Assembly (NCBI RefSeq): GCF_008329565.1
Contig: NZ_NPKT01000010.1
Coordinates: 1-64,000 of the forward strand
DNA from: Mycolicibacterium sp. P1-5
GTDB taxonomy: Bacteria; Actinomycetota; Actinomycetes; Mycobacteriales; Mycobacteriaceae
Reading direction: 5' to 3'
DNA length: 64,000 bases
The notes under the pieces are model-generated. The model was given only the letters and a program-made list of their open reading frames with translations, did not search any database and had not been told where the DNA came from. The translations under genes were made by a program, and so were the position numbers. Within the stretch, counting starts at the first letter, position 1. Each line of letters opens with the position of its first letter. Below, piece after piece: positions 61,433 to 64,000 of the stretch.

Positions 61433-61764
61433 CACCCGACCCGCTGCGACAGATCGTCGAGCGCAATCAGGTCTGGCCGGTGATGGCGGCCAAATACGGT
61501 GTGGAGAACCCAGTACCGCCGTGGAAAACCAGCCTCGACGGACTGTGTGACGCACTCGATCAGGCCGCCTGCGACTCCGACGTCCCGACATTCAAAGAAC
61601 GGCGCGACGAAGAAGACGATCTCTCCTCCACCGTGTACTCCGAGCTTCCGTATCCGGAAAGCCAGCTGGTGTCGCTGGCACATTCACTGCTGGCCCGAGG
61701 CATCGTCACCGAAGACGAACTGCAGCAACGGCTTTCCGCCGTCCGCGCAAGGCTGGAGGCCTAA
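61429..61764 (+). CDS. Nitrile hydratase/SCNase accessory (activator) protein
   Basis: 111 aa from ATG 61429 (ATGA overlap). Resembles the N-terminal helical part of nitrile hydratase beta ('KTSLDGLCDALDQAACDSD', 'SLAHSLLARGIVTEDELQQRL'), as do known activators (P14K/ScnP type) that deliver metal and swap the alpha subunit. Cys in 'GLCDALDQAAC' may take part in metal handling. Its last place in the operon fits this role. Confidence 0.82.
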   Translation: MTPDPLRQIVERNQVWPVMAAKYGVENPVPPWKTSLDGLCDALDQAACDSDVPTFKERRDEEDDLSSTVYSELPYPESQLVSLAHSLLARGIVTEDELQQRLSAVRARLEA

Positions 61765-61786
61765 CGCCCCTGCGGCACGTCCCCCA

Positions 61787-61823
61787 ATCGGCGGATACCG
61801 ATTCATCCGGTATTCCAGCCGAT
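61787..61823. terminator. Hairpin between convergent SCNase operon and CBM protein gene
   Basis: Nested symmetry: ATCGGC (61787-61792)/GCCGAT (61818-61823) outside, GGATACCG/CGGTATTCC inside (one bulged base), loop ATTCATC. It lies 23 bases after the accessory gene stop and 92 bases beyond the convergent gene stop; plausible bidirectional terminator. Confidence 0.5.
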
Positions 61824-61915
61824 CGGTGGATAGTTCGCGAGGCCATGCGCAGTCATAGTTGCCTGGTGAGCCGTCAAGCAAGCGGCGGCTCCACTGACTT
61901 AAAGGCGGCCAGCCG

Positions 61916-63931
61916 TCAGGAGCCGTCCCAGTTCGCCAAGACACGCAGCTGGGACCATGGGATGTCGGCCATGTCGTAGTAGTCCCACGACAGGCCGGCC
62001 CCCGTCCACACCGCGCCTGGGTTCGTCGGCGAAATCGCGTCGGAGGCGACCTCGAAGACGAACGCCATGCGCGCACCGCCCTGGTCGCCGACATAGGCGC
62101 CATAGGTTTGAAGCGTCTTGGCGATCACCTTCTCGGCAGCCGAGAGTCCGGGGATGGCATCGACATTGACGGATGGATCCAGCTGGATCCGAGTGCCTTC
62201 CGGTATGGGAGTCGTCACCCCGGCGATGTTGGTGCCGTCCGACTTCGTCGCCGGGCCGGCGAATAGAGCGCCGGCGATGTCACTGGAAATGAACAGCGCG
62301 TGGTTGATGCCGGTGTTGGCCGCGACCGCGGCACCGAACTCCGCTGTGGTGATGACGCCGGCGTACCGCGCGATGTTCGTCGCCGTGGCCGAGCCGGAAC
62401 TGTCGATACCGTTGCCGCTCAGGTCGGTCATGCCGCCCCATGCTGCCGACCAGGTGTTGGTCGTGCCGTCGTAGGAGGCTTGCCAGAGGCCGTACGCCTT
62501 ACCGGTGTTGGGATCGAGGATCGCAATCTGCCGATCCGAGCCGGACGGCAGATTCAGCCCGAGCGGAATGGCCACGGTGTAGGAGCCGAACGGGTCGCTC
62601 CCCCACGGCTCGGTGAATTTGACATCATAGCGGGGCGTCGATGCCGTGATCTGGTTGGCAGACACCAGGCTGACACCGCTGTCGTAGAGGTCGGCCACAT
62701 GTTGGGCGTTGGCAGCGGACAGGTACTTGACCCACGTGGCGCTGTTCGCGGCGACGATGGGATTGGCCACGATCGGCTTCCACAACCAGTCGGCGCCCTG
62801 GAAATAGGGCGGCGTCTGCGTTGAGGGCGGGGTTGCGGCCGCTATGACGGTGATCTTGTCGATACGCAGGTTGCGGTCATTGGCCGCCGACTGCCGCAGA
62901 TCGTTGGTGAACGCGAGGCTGATCGTGTGGGTTCCGGCCGACAGCGACACCGGGATCGAGTAGTCGGTCCACGACGTGGACGACACCTGCGTGGTGGCGA
63001 CCACGACCCCGTCGACGGACACCGTCATCACCGGAGCGCCGTTGTACTGGTCGCCTCGAGCGCGGATCACCAGTCCCGTCGCCGACGGCAGCGAAAGTGA
63101 TTTGGTGGCAGTCGAATTCGTCGAAAGCAACAGCGCCTTGCGTCCGGAGGCCGCCGCGTCGGAATACATACTGCCAGCTTTCGCGGGAGCGACGGTCAGC
63201 GACTCGCCTTCGATGACGACGGTGGTGGTGCCGCTGGTGAGGGTTCCGGCGGCGGCTGCCGTCGGTTCGGTGGCCGTCGTCAACTCGGTACGTGTCGACG
63301 TAGGAAACAGCGAATCGAACTCCTTGCGTGCCCACGCCAGCAGTGACAGCAGCAGCTGTGGCGGCGGCGGCAGGGTCGGTGGCCTGGCGTTGTGCAACAG
63401 GGTTTCCAGCGCCGTTCGGGTGGCGTTGATGATCGCGTTGACCGATTCCACCGGGCTTGCCGTACTGCGCGCTACCGTGACGGTCTGCGTGACCGCAACA
63501 TCGTTCGCGACGGCTGCGGCGGGGACGACGGCCGACCGCCGCGGTTCAGCGGGCGTGTCGTTTGCGGCAGGGGCAACGCCTGCGGCTGCAGTGGCCTTGC
63601 GTGTCACGGCAACGGGTTTGGCTGCCGCCGGCTGCGGGATGTCCGCTTTCGGCGAGGGACGCGATCCCGATCGCGGCGCCGAGGGGCCCGCCGCCGAGTG
63701 CCGCCCTGCACGCGCCGATCCCGCCTGTGCCGATCGGCCGGCTGCCGACTGCGCGGAATCAGAACCGGTGCTGTCGGCGTGCGCGACGCCCCCGGCCATC
63801 AGGGCCCAGCCGATTCCCAGTGCCACAGCGAGCGCGCCGATGCGGCCGACGGCACAGGGGCGACAAACCGTGAAGGAATTCGCGGGAGCTATCGACCGTC
63901 GTGAATAGGCCGGAAAGTCTTCCAATGACAC
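61916..63931 (-). CDS. Exported protein with CBM60-like carbohydrate-binding domain
   Basis: 671 aa from GTG 63931, with GGGGGTCAC upstream; the frame goes on to 63973. N-terminal signal 'VGRIGALAVALGIGWALMAG' ends 'GVAHAD', a form seen on mycobacterial surface proteins. A 150-residue Ala/Ser/Pro/Thr-rich stretch follows. Residues about 230-340 match CBM60-type modules ('SLSLPSATGLVIRARGDQYN', 'GTHTISLAFTNDLRQS', 'DRNLRIDKITVI'). The C-terminal 300 residues ('YFQGADWLWKPIVANPIVA', 'DQGGARMAFVFEVASD') contain no catalytic motif I recognise; possibly a glycan-active or binding domain. Confidence 0.8.
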   Translation of the reverse strand: MSLEDFPAYSRRSIAPANSFTVCRPCAVGRIGALAVALGIGWALMAGGVAHADSTGSDSAQSAAGRSAQAGSARAGRHSAAGPSAPRSGSRPSPKADIPQPAAAKPVAVTRKATAAAGVAPAANDTPAEPRRSAVVPAAAVANDVAVTQTVTVARSTASPVESVNAIINATRTALETLLHNARPPTLPPPPQLLLSLLAWARKEFDSLFPTSTRTELTTATEPTAAAAGTLTSGTTTVVIEGESLTVAPAKAGSMYSDAAASGRKALLLSTNSTATKSLSLPSATGLVIRARGDQYNGAPVMTVSVDGVVVATTQVSSTSWTDYSIPVSLSAGTHTISLAFTNDLRQSAANDRNLRIDKITVIAAATPPSTQTPPYFQGADWLWKPIVANPIVAANSATWVKYLSAANAQHVADLYDSGVSLVSANQITASTPRYDVKFTEPWGSDPFGSYTVAIPLGLNLPSGSDRQIAILDPNTGKAYGLWQASYDGTTNTWSAAWGGMTDLSGNGIDSSGSATATNIARYAGVITTAEFGAAVAANTGINHALFISSDIAGALFAGPATKSDGTNIAGVTTPIPEGTRIQLDPSVNVDAIPGLSAAEKVIAKTLQTYGAYVGDQGGARMAFVFEVASDAISPTNPGAVWTGAGLSWDYYDMADIPWSQLRVLANWDGS

Positions 63932-64000
63932 GCGTGACCCCCTAAACCACCCCGGCCGTCGACGAGCAATCACCTCGGTACTGAAAGCTCTTGCCCGTCA

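Noticed and set aside
62976..63908. Plus-strand open frame of 310 aa opposite the CBM60 protein gene
   Set aside because: Shadow of the Ala/Ser/Pro-rich region; no signal, domain or ribosome site.
1..64000. tRNA, rRNA, riboswitch or insertion sequence
   Set aside because: Nothing convincing found by eye in the intergenic regions; a covariance-model scan could still reveal a small RNA.

Overview
The window is high-GC DNA from an actinobacterium, almost certainly a rapidly growing Mycobacterium (Mycolicibacterium). The gene content points there: a group 1h [NiFe]-hydrogenase cluster arranged as in M. smegmatis, a cutinase, a DUF5078 exported protein, an Rv2525c-like Tat-exported DUF1906 protein, an LLM-type oxidoreductase, an ECF42 sigma/YCII pair, and many GTG starts with ATGA/GTGA gene overlaps. 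I saw no tRNA, rRNA, CRISPR array, insertion sequence or prophage.

Region 1 (1-16.3 kb). A gene with tandem DUF1214-like domains, cut by the left edge and apparently frameshifted, is followed by a complete hydrogenase locus. hypF-hypC-hypD-hypE lie on the minus strand, divergent from hypA-hypB. Then come the hydrogenase small and large subunits (hhyS, hhyL) and a tightly overlapping block: a NifU/Rieske-like Fe-S protein, DUF5947, DUF6084, an unrecognised 455-aa protein, a 39-aa membrane peptide (DUF6893-like), the maturation protease, a second HypC and DUF6390. This is the most system-like part of the window. The enzyme class is known for oxidising atmospheric H2; the jobs of the DUF proteins are not known to me.

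Region 2 (16.4-32.8 kb). A TetR regulator diverges from a methyltransferase, with a palindrome between them. Then an ECF42 sigma factor with its YCII partner, a polysaccharide deacetylase, a lipoprotein, a phospholipase D-like protein, a partner-switching unit (GAF-SpoIIE-ATPase protein plus STAS), a large exported protein with Trp/Tyr-rich pentapeptide repeats, an AAA ATPase/kinase, the DUF1906 protein, an esterase with a 31-aa CxxC microprotein at its 5' end, and an SDR.

Region 3 (32.9-42.6 kb). Two membrane GGDEF-EAL proteins flank a DCC oxidoreductase and a DUF35/SCP-x thiolase pair. A type II NADH dehydrogenase-like gene follows, then a 19-aa leader-like ORF, a hydrolase and a small secreted protein with three Cys/Trp modules.

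Region 4 (42.6-55.4 kb). Envelope and exported functions: lipoprotein, cutinase with a textbook terminator, LLM oxidoreductase, second deacetylase, membrane esterase, an alpha/beta-hydrolase/LuxR fusion with its own palindrome, HtrA-type protease, FKBP lipoprotein, a run of five small exported or membrane proteins, two facing gene remnants (SDR and MmyB-type regulator), a PPOX-type protein and an AhpD-like protein.

Region 5 (55.4-64 kb). tex, an AT-rich intergenic segment, a type III polyketide synthase coupled to an ICMT-type methyltransferase, a three-gene nitrile hydratase/thiocyanate hydrolase-like operon, and a large exported protein with a CBM60-like domain.
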